Position numbers and translations under genes: made by a program
From: Andalucia godoyi
Taxonomy: Eukaryota; Discoba; Jakobea; Jakobida; Andaluciidae
Assembly: GCA_009859145.1 (NCBI GenBank)
Contig: VRVR01000026.1
Span: forward strand, 1 to 64,000
Direction of reading: 5' to 3'
Length of the DNA stretch: 64,000 bases
Part shown: positions 20,236 to 29,124 of the stretch, one piece after another
How positions within the stretch are numbered: position 1 is the first letter of the stretch
Layout of the letters: every line of letters begins with the position of its first letter
The notes under the pieces: generated by a model
The model's database searches: none
Told to the model about the DNA's origin: nothing
What the model saw: the letters and a program-made list of their open reading frames with translations, nothing else

Positions 20236-20672
20236 CCGTTGCTGAAAATACCAAAGACAGAAAGAAAGAAGAAGAAGACTTGAATAACAAAACGAAAAAC
20301 AAAACGGGGAAACGCAAACAATCAGGGTTTGAAAAATGGTATTTCGGCCTGTCGGAACATTTGGATCGCAAAAGAAATATCCGCCAATGCGTTCACTCGA
20401 GTCGTGCCCACTACAGTAAGCACACTGAAAGTTTCCAGGACTACGAAACAAGCAAACAGACGGATGATGATGATGATTGGTGGCGCGGAGTCCAAAAAAG
20501 TGAAGTGCTTCGGTGTGCTTCGGAGTGCTGTGCTGTGCTCGTTGAAAAGAAGAACAAGGCAGGTGCACACAGAACAGAACAGACCAGACCAGACCAGACA
20601 AGACAAGACAAGGAAAGGAAAGGAAAGGAAAGGAAAGGAAAGGAAACAGGAACAGAAATAGGAATAGGATAA
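20236..20672. repeat. Bidirectional spacer with pentanucleotide repeats
   Basis: The 437-base divergent spacer ends in a graded pentanucleotide series at about 20571-20646: AGAAC units, then CCAGA, CAAGA and GGAAA units. The series lies directly before the FYR-domain start. It probably contains both promoters. Confidence 0.8.
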
Positions 20673-21308
20673 ATGTCGTCAAGTTTTCGAGTCCAGTCGT
20701 TTGGGATCCCTCGTCGTGCAGACGACCTGCTTCCTCCGGGCTATACGTGTGTTCGCCGATTTCCGTCTTTTACGCAAAAGGGTGAGCAGACTGAGTACAC
20801 TTGTCGGATAACGTCGAATGGCACCAGTCCCGTTCTGACGTACCTGATCGAAGCAGCGGACTGCTCATCAACGGTGATTTCAGAGACGCACATTGACCTT
20901 GTGTATGACTTGCTTCGGCAAAAGGTAGTCGGTGTGCAGCCGGAAACGATGCTGAAGAGCCTCGAGATCAGCACACTTGGGGCATGGAATGGAAAGAGGT
21001 TCTTTGGGCTCTCAGACGAAAAAGTCATTTCTCAAATCGCGGAACATTACGAGTCGCTGCCGTCTGAATTAAAGGTTGTGGATCCAACCTTCGTTCCTCC
21101 CTCGGCAAACCCTCCCCCCGCGAAAAAGTCGCGATCATGCAGACCGTCCAATCAACAGAGAATGGCCGCGCTGAGACGAGAAATCGGAAACCAGGTCGAG
21201 AGCATCGTCAACATTGGACTTGGAGTTCTTGTGAAGCGATACGGAAGCTCCCAGCCGGTCCGTGTTTCGCAGATCATCCCTCCAGCTCGAGCAACAAGTG
21301 CAAAGTAA
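20673..21308 (+). CDS. FYRN/FYRC-domain protein (TBRG1-like)
   Basis: The 211-residue protein carries the paired F/Y-rich motifs. FYRN covers about residues 18-75 (LPPGYTCVRRFPSF, then YTCRITSNG). FYRC covers about 80-135 and ends FFGLSDEKVISQIAEHYESLP. The two form one alpha+beta fold found in MLL-type methyltransferases, JmjC demethylases and the small nuclear protein TBRG1. Here the FYR module is almost the entire protein, as in TBRG1, with no SET or Jumonji domain. The C-terminus is basic (KKSRSCRPSNQQR) and may bind nucleic acid or localise to the nucleus. The role is inferred as chromatin-associated. Confidence 0.78.
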   Translation: MSSSFRVQSFGIPRRADDLLPPGYTCVRRFPSFTQKGEQTEYTCRITSNGTSPVLTYLIEAADCSSTVISETHIDLVYDLLRQKVVGVQPETMLKSLEISTLGAWNGKRFFGLSDEKVISQIAEHYESLPSELKVVDPTFVPPSANPPPAKKSRSCRPSNQQRMAALRREIGNQVESIVNIGLGVLVKRYGSSQPVRVSQIIPPARATSAK

Positions 21309-21446
21309 GCGAGCGGTGTGGTTGCAGAAGCAGCAGCTGGATAGTTTTATTTGAAATGGAAATGTGGTTCAAAGAATGATCGGGATGAGATTCATTTTGT
21401 AAAGTAAGTTCACGAGTACGTACTATGAAGGGAGGGCTACATTCCC

Positions 21447-21540
<94 letters not shown>

Positions 21541-21766
21541 CGTCAATGTGCAGTCTGATGCGGTATTTGCAGTTTGGTGGTGCTTTTGACGGGGCCCGCG
21601 CATCTGGAAAAGCAGTGCGCGACTTGGACTTGCTTGGTGAAGTTGATCACCGCAAAGACCGAATGAGAGAAGCATGCACCTGTCAACAACGACGCGTACG
21701 TACTTTCTGTGACCAGAGATATTTCGAGGACCACAACAAACGGGGTTGGGAAAGGTGTGTGTACAT
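21309..21766. repeat. Convergent spacer with long CT microsatellite
   Basis: A (CT)n tract at 21451-21528, running into CTTT units to 21540, lies between the convergent FYR-domain and POP7 genes. No gene is seen. Confidence 0.9.
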
Positions 21767-22390
21767 TCATGTCGTGAACGACTGGAGGGTCTTCATGGAG
21801 AGTCTGACGATGATTGCGGAATTGTACCGAACCTGCGTCAGCGGCTCGAGACCCGGAACCAGCGGCTCAAAATCATCGATGAGAGGAACCGAATGAGTGG
21901 TTGCAGAGACCGTGACAAGCTGCGCACCGCCCAGCTCTCGCTGTGCACGGAGTGAAATTTCGACTGCGATCTGCACCGCTCTCCCCAGTCCATGAACACA
22001 TACAAACGGCACCTTCGCCAGTGCCCGTGCCTGTGATTCCAAAACAGGTCGTGTGTGATGCTTCGCAAGATCATGTGTCAAAAGAGCCTTGATTCGCTTC
22101 AAGACGGCAATTTTCGAGCTGTCAGACGAAACAAATACATCATTAGGCTGTGCAGGCATTCGAAACGGCGGTCGCTTGACGTGTCGATACAGCTTTGGAT
22201 CAGGAGATGGCCGCAGAATCGTTGCATCTGGAAACGTCGCGCTTAACAACCAATCGTCTCCATCCGCACGGTCGCCGCCGTACTCCTTCCTAGAGTGCAC
22301 CCCATCCAACTCGGGCAGCGTCTCTGCATGCGTGGGAGCAGGTTCTCCAGTGCTACTTTTCCGCTTCTTCACAACATGAACTGCATCCAT
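21767..22390 (-). CDS. POP7: RNase P/MRP subunit POP7 (Rpp20), Alba fold
   Basis: The 207-residue protein ends in an Alba-type domain (about 120-205). The block FVCVHGLGRAVQIAVEISLR matches the Rpp20 signature HGLG-A--RAI-IAL. It is followed by VTVSATTHSVPLIDDFEP and by LTQVRYNSAIIVRL, which matches the human LTRIRNNSAIHIRV. POP7 pairs with POP6/Rpp25 to bind the P3 arm of RNase P and RNase MRP RNA, for tRNA and rRNA processing. The N-terminal 115 residues are longer than in human and low in complexity. The start is the first ATG (22390). Confidence 0.85.
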   Translation of the reverse strand: MDAVHVVKKRKSSTGEPAPTHAETLPELDGVHSRKEYGGDRADGDDWLLSATFPDATILRPSPDPKLYRHVKRPPFRMPAQPNDVFVSSDSSKIAVLKRIKALLTHDLAKHHTRPVLESQARALAKVPFVCVHGLGRAVQIAVEISLRAQRELGGAQLVTVSATTHSVPLIDDFEPLVPGLEPLTQVRYNSAIIVRLSMKTLQSFTT

Positions 22391-22640
22391 CCGAAACGTG
22401 TCGCTGTAAGGGAAAATGCAGTGATAGATGCGTTTTTCTTCTTTTTTTCTTTTCTTTTTCTATTTTATTATTTTGCTTTTAAATCTGATGGAGACAAAGC
22501 CCTATGGACGAGGTGAAATGAAATGAAATGAAAATTCATACTGCAGGAATGCTGATGCGCTGGTCGTAGTCGAACGAAAGGCAGTGCATGAAGTACAGCA
22601 GGAGATTTTTGATGAAGCCACCAAACTGCAAGCAGTCCAT
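22391..22640 (-). other. Spacer with possible small terminal exon
   Basis: The interval is mostly AT-rich with a T-rich stretch at 22430-22485. At 22536-22640 on the minus strand a 34-codon frame starting MDCLQFGGFIKN and ending in TGA looks protein-like. An acceptor-like ACAG lies just upstream, but no upstream exon could be identified. The length is within chance. I list it only as a candidate. Confidence 0.2.
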
Positions 22641-22889
22641 GGCGTTAACCTGTTAACGCCTACATTGTACACTAGCCACGGATAATCATCGCTGATCACC
22701 CATAATTAAACGACATGCATAGCATGACTGGGAAGGGGGGTAGGCCCCAACACGCCCCTCGGCATGAGAGACGTTCCTAGGATAGATGTGGATGCTGCGC
22801 GCGCCGTTCCAATCGCGGTCGATCGTGCATTTTGCACGATGGGCAACAAAACACACCTTGTTTCCACACAACTTACGATGCATGGGCAA
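22641..22889 (-). mobile_element. Fanzor element relic: 3' end only
   Basis: Read on the minus strand, 22889 to about 22790 encodes a degraded zinc-finger end. A CPSC-type pair is seen when one frameshift is allowed. The TnpB/Fanzor RuvC-III motif follows as DRDWNGARSI. It continues into a block ending near 22661 that is nearly identical to plus-strand 40733-40888. The element end, TGTAGGCG, merges with a perfect palindrome (GGCGTTAAC CT GTTAACGCC, 22641-22660). No body of the nuclease gene is present upstream, so this is a 5'-truncated copy. Family assignment is from the motif; transposition competence is lost. Confidence 0.65.
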
Positions 22890-23482
22890 TAAAAATAATG
22901 AAATGAAATGAGCGTCGCCGTGCGGGAATGCAACGCGGGGGCGTGTGTTATAGGGATTTCATGATCAAAAATGGGGAGAAACGAATCGGGCATCGTGTGA
23001 CGGAGTTGTCAAGATAACAAACGCATACGCATGCGCACGGCGCGTGGCAGTGTCTTTGTTTGCGTGCGCTCGAGACTGCTTCGTCATATCGCAATAAGTG
23101 GTAGCGGTGCCTTTTTTTTGTCGGTCAGTGGGTTCGTTCCTCATCTCTTTTGAATTTCTGTTAGTCTTCAGAGCTTCTTGTCTCTGCGACGAACAGTAAA
23201 ATCCTGTGACTTGGTGGCCGACAGAGACTCGTGCTGGGGGACAGACCCCTTGGCGGTAGAGCTTAATGGCAGAATTTCCTTTTCTTCTTTTTTATTCTAT
23301 TCTATGCAGCACGCGGATGTTCTAGAAAGCGGCAAATGACAACATTCTGCAAGTATCACTAGAACAAAACAAAACAAAACAGAAACAAAAAAGCACCAAC
23401 AAAAAAACAAAAAAAAAGACCAAGAACGAGATGCATACCCACACGGACAGACCGTACCGAATTCCAAACGAACAACACATCT
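22890..23482. other. Intergenic region
   Basis: A 593-base stretch between the Fanzor 3' relic and the end of the PP1 gene. It contains short ATGAA repeats at 22895-22910 and A-rich sequence at 23360-23420. A 36-codon minus-strand frame at about 23173-23280 resembles a protein C-terminus but is within chance length. No RNA gene was recognised. Confidence 0.4.
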
Positions 23483-24589
23483 TTACTTTTTCTTTCCGAC
23501 CATGGACGGTGGCGGAGTCTGGCCAACACCTCTCGGAGGCGTTGTCGGTCTGTTTTCCTCGCCCATTTGTTGCCCTCCGGCGTTCGATGGCGATTGCGCT
23601 GGTCGCGAGCCCATTGCGGGTGTCCCGGGACCCGACGATCCAATGCCCGACATCGGTGTGCCTGGGGCCTGTGGACCGCCTTGTTTGCTCTTTTCAGCAG
23701 GCTTCAGAATCTGGAACGAACACATCAGGGTATCATCAACGCTCATCATGGCTCCCGCATTGTCAAACTCGTTGCAATAGTTTGGTGCAGAAAAGATGGT
23801 AACGAGCTGCCGCTTTGCAAAGAACTGGTATCCATCTTCGACGACCTGATGCGCACGGCAGATCAGGTCGAGATCGTGCTTCCGCAAGAACTTCTCCACG
23901 ACATCGGCGCCAAATGTGAACGACACGCCACGATCGGATTCACCCCAGCCCACCATGGACTCTTCGGGATCAGACCACAGCAAGTCGCATAAAAGACCCG
24001 TATCGGGCACGTCTGTGGGACGCATGACTTTGCGAACTTGCTCCATAGAATGGAGCTCCGGCGAGAGGCCGCCGTGTGTGCAGAAGATCTTCTCATCCAC
24101 AATCGCTGCAATCGGCATGCAATTGAAGCAGTCTGTGAATGCCTTCCACAGGCGAATGTTGTAGCGGCGTTTGCACTCGTCGTAGAAACCGTAGATGCGG
24201 TTAATCGAGGCACACTCGTGGTTTCCACGGAGGATGAAGAAGTTCTCGGGGTACTTGATCTTGTACGCGAGCAACAGACAGATGGTCTCAATCGACTGTT
24301 TGCCACGATCAACATAGTCTCCGAGGAACAGATAATTCGACTCCGGAGGGAAGCCTCCGTACTCAAACAGTCGCAAAAGATCATAGTACTGGCCATGCAC
24401 ATCGCCGCAGATCTTGATTGGTGCCTCGAGCTCAAGCAGAGGGGGTTGGCTCATGAAGATATCACGGGAGTGCTGGATCAAAAGACGGATTTCCTGCTCC
24501 GTCAGAGCAACTTGCTTGCCAGGTCGGGATCCACGAACCTCCAGAAGCTTGTCGATAATTGGCGTCACGTCAAAATCACTCGAAGACAT
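23483..24589 (-). CDS. PPP1C: Serine/threonine protein phosphatase PP1 catalytic subunit
   Basis: The 368-residue protein is a near-canonical PP1 catalytic subunit, a metal-dependent phosphatase targeted by many regulatory subunits. All PPP motifs are present: GDVHGQ (about 62), GDYVDRG (about 91), RGNHE (about 121), the LLWSDP/HGG region with FCTHGGLSP, and [17 protein letters not shown] near the C-terminus. The RVxF-binding groove region is conserved. The C-terminal tail (about 305-368) is extended and rich in Pro, Gly and Ser, with a TPP motif (PTTPPRG) resembling the inhibitory CDK site of vertebrate PP1. The start [13 protein letters not shown] is chosen at 24589; the 11-codon upstream extension is a Phe/Val-rich leader translation. 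Confidence 0.95.
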   Translation of the reverse strand: MSSSDFDVTPIIDKLLEVRGSRPGKQVALTEQEIRLLIQHSRDIFMSQPPLLELEAPIKICGDVHGQYYDLLRLFEYGGFPPESNYLFLGDYVDRGKQSIETICLLLAYKIKYPENFFILRGNHECASINRIYGFYDECKRRYNIRLWKAFTDCFNCMPIAAIVDEKIFCTHGGLSPELHSMEQVRKVMRPTDVPDTGLLCDLLWSDPEESMVGWGESDRGVSFTFGADVVEKFLRKHDLDLICRAHQVVEDGYQFFAKRQLVTIFSAPNYCNEFDNAGAMMSVDDTLMCSFQILKPAEKSKQGGPQAPGTPMSGIGSSGPGTPAMGSRPAQSPSNAGGQQMGEENRPTTPPRGVGQTPPPSMVGKKK

Positions 24590-25714
24590 TTCCAAAACAA
24601 AGACAAAAACAAAAACAAACAAAAAAAGAGTGTATCTTGGGTTGACTTTTTCTTCTTCTTCCTTCTGTGGTTTTCAAAATGAATATGGCCTGGAGAGCAG
24701 CAATCGAGACTGTGAGAGAAAAGAAGGGAACGAAGGAAAACCCGTGATTCTGTGATTAGAAAAGGAAGACGAAATGAACGGAAGATATATCTATGTACGA
24801 GAATCAGAAAAGAGATGCGGCAGCGGCTGGCAGAAAAACACAATCAAACAGCAACAACAACAGCAACAACCTATGAAAGAATGACAGTCAGATCGTCGAC
24901 GAGGATGGTGGTGGTGGCGATTCTTGTTCCTGTACGTTGCAGCTTTCAAAATCAAAAGGAGTGCTTCTTCAAAATTAGAAAGAATGAATGAAGGGGGGAG
25001 GAGAGAAAAAAAAAGACACGGAGGAATGAGAGAAATCGGTCGACAAGTACAGCTACAGATCGATGTCGATTCCAGAACCAAAGTGAAAAGAGAAGATGAA
25101 CGCAATCAGAAGGGAGACGAAAGGGAAGAGAGAGGGAGGAGGGGAGAGGGAGAGAAAGAAAAAAAAGAGAAAGAGAAAAGAAAAAGAGACAGAAGAGAAG
25201 AGACAGAAGGAGAAAGGAAAAAAAAAAAGAGAAGAGGAAAAAAACGGGAAAAGAAAAGACGTGCTGAGTGAGGTAGAAGAAGAGGAAAGGGGGAAAGCCC
25301 TGAGAAAAAGAGTGTTTGGATGGAGGGGGTCGGTCGAAAAAAGTGACATGAGAATCGCAAGCGTAAGAGCGATCAGGAAACTCTATTTTTTTTATTTTTT
25401 TGACAAACGGGTTTGAATGACTTGTCAGTCTCGTCGACACCTGTCAGCCTGTCATAGGCGGGGGAAAAGGAGAAAGAGAAACGAGGGAGAAAGGGAAAAA
25501 AAGAAAACAGCAGTTGCCGGGTGGCTCTGGGGCCTCATCCCGCCATTCCTCCCTCGTCTCCACCTCTCTCTCTCTCAGTACAGCCGTTGAGTCTCGTTGT
25601 TGTTGTTGTTTTCTGGGTGGAACATCGATTTATGAAGTCAACTTTTGGAAAAAGAAACAAGAAGGCGGACACACGCAGAAGTTAATTTAACAATAAACAG
25701 AAACCGGTGCAGAA
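24590..25714. other. Long spacer with polypurine tract
   Basis: No gene is supported. The plus strand at about 24985-25300 is almost purely purine (GA-rich, several A and G runs), giving spurious Lys/Glu-rich frames on one strand and Phe/Leu/Ser-rich frames on the other. CAA repeats lie near 24846-24870, and further purine-rich sequence at 25460-25510. Confidence 0.6.
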
Positions 25715-27070
25715 TCAAAATGACTCATCGAAGGCCAATGTGACCGCAAGATCCTCAAAAAATGCGACACCCTTCAAAAAGATGTCCTCCTCGAGTCGTT
25801 CATCGTGCTCATGAAGCATGATGGGGGTTTGGGGCATGTAGCTGATTCCGATGGCCGGATATCCAACAACGCGAAGATGCCTTGAGTCCGTTGACGCTGG
25901 GAAAATGGCTGGACGGAGTTGCACCCCATGCTTGGTAAACACAGAGCGCAGTGCACTGTAGAACGCCGGCGGAACGGCAGTAACGGGGTTGGATTCGAAT
26001 TCCTGGACATATGTGATCTCGCATCCGTCCTCTTTCACCCATTCCTCGAGCATCGTCTTGATCGCGGAAATCTCAATGCTTGGAGGGACGCGCAAGTCAA
26101 AGCCAGCTTCCAGCGCGGACGGCACAACGTTCATGGCATCGTCCCTTCCGCCTTTGAGATAGCTCAGGTTGATCGTGACGAGATCGCCAAGATCCAGAAC
26201 AGACGCGCCCTTTGCAATCCAGTAGTCGCGCTGACTGTCTCGAAAACTCAAAAGACGAGTGACGGTACGCATCATCCGCGTGGCAGCGACAGTTTCCGTG
26301 GTGAATCGAGATCCGTGGCCTGGAGGACCTGTTGCTCGGAGCCTGAACCACAGCGGAGCCTTTTCCGCGAAAAAAACAGGAACTTCCACCGAGTCGGCAC
26401 CGGAAGCCAGACCTTCGTCGACGACCAGTCGTACATTCAGAAACTGCCACACTGCAGACGACCGCATCTGGATGACGCCATCCATACCACCGATTTCTTC
26501 ATCAGGTGTCATCACCGCAATCACGTTTCGAGTCATTGGACCGCCACGACCATGTTCATGTCCAGACTGCACCGACTGCGTTCGCTTGAGCGATGCAAGC
26601 GCATGCAGATGCTGAATCGTCACGCACTTCATATCTTGCGACCCACGCTGCTGTGTTCCGCCAACGCGAGTCCATTTTGCATACTCGGCTGGAACCACAT
26701 CCATGTGCGAGTACAAGACCACTGCCGGGATCTTGTACTTTCCATTACCATCTCCACCACCCGCCGAAACGGATTGCTGCTGGAATGCCTGTTGCCAGTC
26801 GTCAGTAAGAGATACGATCAAAACGGGCTTTCCAGGAACAAACGACTCGGTATAGACAGCGAGACCAAGAGACGTTGCATAGTTGGACAAAAACTCCACG
26901 GCCTTTGCATAGTCCGGTCGAGGCTGGAACGTATCGATCGACAGATACTCCACAAATGCAGAAACCGGAGACAGCACAGACTCCGGCATCGTCAACTGGC
27001 CACTCGATCGTTCACCAAGAAGCACCACAAGAAGCACCACAATCCCAAGACTTGTGCTCAATAATCGCAT
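25715..27070 (-). CDS. Secreted or lysosomal M20 peptidase, aminoacylase-1-like
   Basis: The 451-residue protein is an M20 di-zinc peptidase closest to aminoacylase-1, which hydrolyses N-acyl amino acids. A signal peptide occupies about residues 1-24 (MRLLSTSLGIVVLLVVLLGE). Metal and catalytic residues are present: His-x-Asp in LYSHMDVVP (about 122), Asp in RGSQDMKC (about 143), the Glu pair in TPDEEIGGMDG (about 193), and the terminal His in MLHEHDE (about 418). The dimerisation lid follows (PPGHGSRF). Between HMDVVP and RGSQD the usual 'W..DPF.A....G.IYGRG' loop is shortened by roughly ten residues. The signal peptide separates it from cytosolic ACY1. The substrate is unknown. Confidence 0.82.
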   Translation of the reverse strand: MRLLSTSLGIVVLLVVLLGERSSGQLTMPESVLSPVSAFVEYLSIDTFQPRPDYAKAVEFLSNYATSLGLAVYTESFVPGKPVLIVSLTDDWQQAFQQQSVSAGGGDGNGKYKIPAVVLYSHMDVVPAEYAKWTRVGGTQQRGSQDMKCVTIQHLHALASLKRTQSVQSGHEHGRGGPMTRNVIAVMTPDEEIGGMDGVIQMRSSAVWQFLNVRLVVDEGLASGADSVEVPVFFAEKAPLWFRLRATGPPGHGSRFTTETVAATRMMRTVTRLLSFRDSQRDYWIAKGASVLDLGDLVTINLSYLKGGRDDAMNVVPSALEAGFDLRVPPSIEISAIKTMLEEWVKEDGCEITYVQEFESNPVTAVPPAFYSALRSVFTKHGVQLRPAIFPASTDSRHLRVVGYPAIGISYMPQTPIMLHEHDERLEEDIFLKGVAFFEDLAVTLAFDESF

Positions 27071-27262
27071 CTTTCTTTCTTATTTCGTCCACGATCTCCG
27101 AATCTCGCAAACCCCGCTCCCCTTTGAACTCTGTCGTTTTGAACTTTTTGGAAAAGATCCCCCCCAAAAAAATGATAATACTACAAGAAAAGAAAAGAAA
27201 TAAACGAAATCATCGCTGCAGACAGCACACTGTTTGTTTGCACTCCCGTTTCCCCGCACACA
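27071..27262. other. AT-rich leader of the M20 gene
   Basis: A short spacer from the M20 start to the left boundary of the Fanzor-derived element. It contains C and A runs near 27157-27170 and AAGAAAAG repeats. No gene is seen. Confidence 0.4.
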
Positions 27263-27826
27263 CCGCTGAATAATAGCACGCCATTGTCATGCATACGGAA
27301 GTATCCATAACCAGACACGGTCAATACTGGCCGACACTAGCACGTTCGTTTCACAGGGAATTCGTGCTTACGCACGCTCGGCCAAAATTCAGTCTGGTTT
27401 TTGGTTTCATTTTTTAATTCAAATATGGGCGTGAGTGCGCTGGGATGACGCATTCGCCTACGCCTACGCCTGCGCCGCTCGATACAGGGCCTCCTAGGTC
27501 CCGCAGACCTCCTAAGAGACCGCGTATCACTACGCCCTACCGCCTCTTCCTCTCGTATCTCCAGGTGCATCAATCGCTGCAATTGAGGACACGAAAGCGC
27601 CTGCTGCCTGGGCCGTCAACATCAAAATGCATCCTTCTCAGGAACAACGTGTCACACTGAGAAAGTGGCTCACAGATTGATCGAGACTGGGAACGGAGCG
27701 CGGAACATTTATCTGAAGAACGCAGAGAGGCGTGTTGGGGCCGATCCTCTTCGCGGCAACGAGATGCAAGATTGAATATGCATGTCTATTCGTAGATATG
27801 CATGTTCAGTGTGTAATGTAGGCGCA
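27263..27826 (+). mobile_element. Internally deleted Fanzor-derived element, copy 1
   Basis: About 564 bases share an ordered series of blocks with 47467-47914. These are the left end (CATTGTCATGCATACG), the GGTCAATAC(T/C)GGCCGACACT block and a short N-terminal coding segment. The coding segment holds MHPSQEQRVTLRKWLTD (from 27627), the start of the TnpB/Fanzor fold. The frame then passes directly to GAT CGA GAC TGG (27679-27690), the RuvC-III DRDW. One extra G follows, then codons for NGARNI. The whole nuclease core is missing. The right end reads TGTAATGTAGGCGC. This copy carries about 115 bases near the left that the other lacks. It is non-autonomous. Confidence 0.7.
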
Positions 27827-28147
27827 GCAGACATATCGACAATGGTCTACCGAGCGTCTCCGCATTGGAGCAGTCGACTCCGCGTGTTTGGGACTATTTT
27901 TTTTCTTCCAGGAATGATGCAGGCTTCTTCTGGAGAGCTTTGGGATTTTGCTCGGAGGAACGGACAGGCACGTGGAAGGAGACTCTTCGTTTTTGGGCTT
28001 TGATTTTTTTTTGGGGGGAAGCAGAGAGTTTAAAAGTCATCTGCACGGTTTGGTGAAGAAACTCCGCACTGCGTGAAGTGAGACGTGTGAAGTTTGAAGG
28101 GTAAAGCGTGAAGTGAGTATTAGCAAAGGCAGCAGTAAAGGGAGAAC
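27827..28147. other. Spacer upstream of the multi-pass membrane gene
   Basis: Contains T and G runs near 27896-27905 and 28005-28020, and repeats of a GTGAAG-type unit at 28065-28130 just before the next start. No gene is seen. Confidence 0.4.
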
Positions 28148-28954
28148 ATGCCGCCACCGTCGTCGTCTTCTCCGAAAACGAAAAATTCGCGATGCTGCGA
28201 TTTTCACTGGAGCGAAATAGTGACGGACGACTTGCTTGGATCGCATTTTCTGTCCTTCCAAGTGCTTTATGGGTTCCGCATCTTTGCAGCCGTGTTTAAC
28301 GTTGGTGTCCTGGTCATGAGCTTTGTCTACTTTTGGGGAAACGGCACATGGTTTACGTTCTTCACGAATCTGAACTATACGTTGCTTTGCTTCTATTTTG
28401 GCTGTCACACATTTTACCCGTGGTTCCGATCTGTCCTGTTTTCACGAATACTCTATGTTGTGGCAGAAACAGAGTTCACCTGTGCACTGTTTCTGGACGG
28501 TGTGTTCTGGACACTACTGCTTCCGTTTATCGACACAACAGACCCAGCTGCCATGTTCCTCAACGTTATGATGCATCTGATCAACTTTGTGTTCATGTTC
28601 GCCGACGTCATGTTTTCCCGCATTCGTTTCTACTGGTCGCATCTGTGGATCACCGTGGTGTTCATCATTGTGTACACCATCTTCACGTTCATCTACTTTT
28701 TGTTCTCCATGCACTGGGTGTATCCGTTCTTGGATCCAACCAAGAAGCTCTACGCAGCAATCTTGGTCGGCATGTTTGTATACCTGTTTCTCTGCTGGAC
28801 CTGCGGAAAGCTATTTGTTTGGCTGCGTGAAAAGATCGCCTCTCGAGGAGTGTTTGGAAACATGCATGTTCCTTTCGACGGACATAACGTGGACTACGGG
28901 GACAGCCCACACGACGATCCAGAAGCCGTTCCCATCGTCGCTACACGCGTCTAA
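28148..28954 (+). CDS. Multi-pass membrane protein, Rolling stone / FAR-17a-like
   Basis: The 268-residue protein has about six or seven hydrophobic helices. The block WFTFFTNLNYTLLCFYFG (about 64-81) resembles the 'FTNW' helix of Rolling stone and AIG1/FAR-17a proteins. A later block, MMHLINFVFMFADVMFSRIR (about 140-160), then a long helix and WVYPFLDPTKK (about 195), matches the H--N---D and YP-LD positions of those families. Rolling stone proteins are fusion or signalling membrane proteins in animals; AIG1 members are lipid-ester (FAHFA) hydrolases using Thr and His. Which branch applies cannot be decided by eye. The N-terminus is short, Pro/Ser-rich and cytosolic. Confidence 0.6.
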   Translation: MPPPSSSSPKTKNSRCCDFHWSEIVTDDLLGSHFLSFQVLYGFRIFAAVFNVGVLVMSFVYFWGNGTWFTFFTNLNYTLLCFYFGCHTFYPWFRSVLFSRILYVVAETEFTCALFLDGVFWTLLLPFIDTTDPAAMFLNVMMHLINFVFMFADVMFSRIRFYWSHLWITVVFIIVYTIFTFIYFLFSMHWVYPFLDPTKKLYAAILVGMFVYLFLCWTCGKLFVWLREKIASRGVFGNMHVPFDGHNVDYGDSPHDDPEAVPIVATRV

Positions 28955-29124
28955 CTTAATCCCCTGTCCGCCCTGTCTTTTGCAGTCCCCGTCGTTGCCA
29001 TGTATTCTATTGTCACAAAATTAAAGCAGTGTTGATACTTCCCAAAATCATCAAATGCTTGCTATCCATTTCCTCTCTTCTCTGTTCCTTTCTGGTTTGC
29101 AGCCTCGGCAGGAAATGAGATGCC

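Noticed and set aside
20236-20682. 149-codon hydrophobic extension of UVSSA
   Set aside because: Translates pentanucleotide repeats of the divergent promoter.
21546-21955. Plus-strand frames after the CT repeat
   Set aside because: Antisense to POP7, and its 3' flank; POP7 is well supported on the other strand.
23173-23280. 36-codon minus-strand frame resembling a protein C-terminus
   Set aside because: Length expected by chance; no start, donor or partner exon found.
24924-25440. Lys/Glu-rich frame on plus and Phe/Leu/Ser-rich frames on minus
   Set aside because: They are translations of the polypurine tract, in all frames alike, with no domain.
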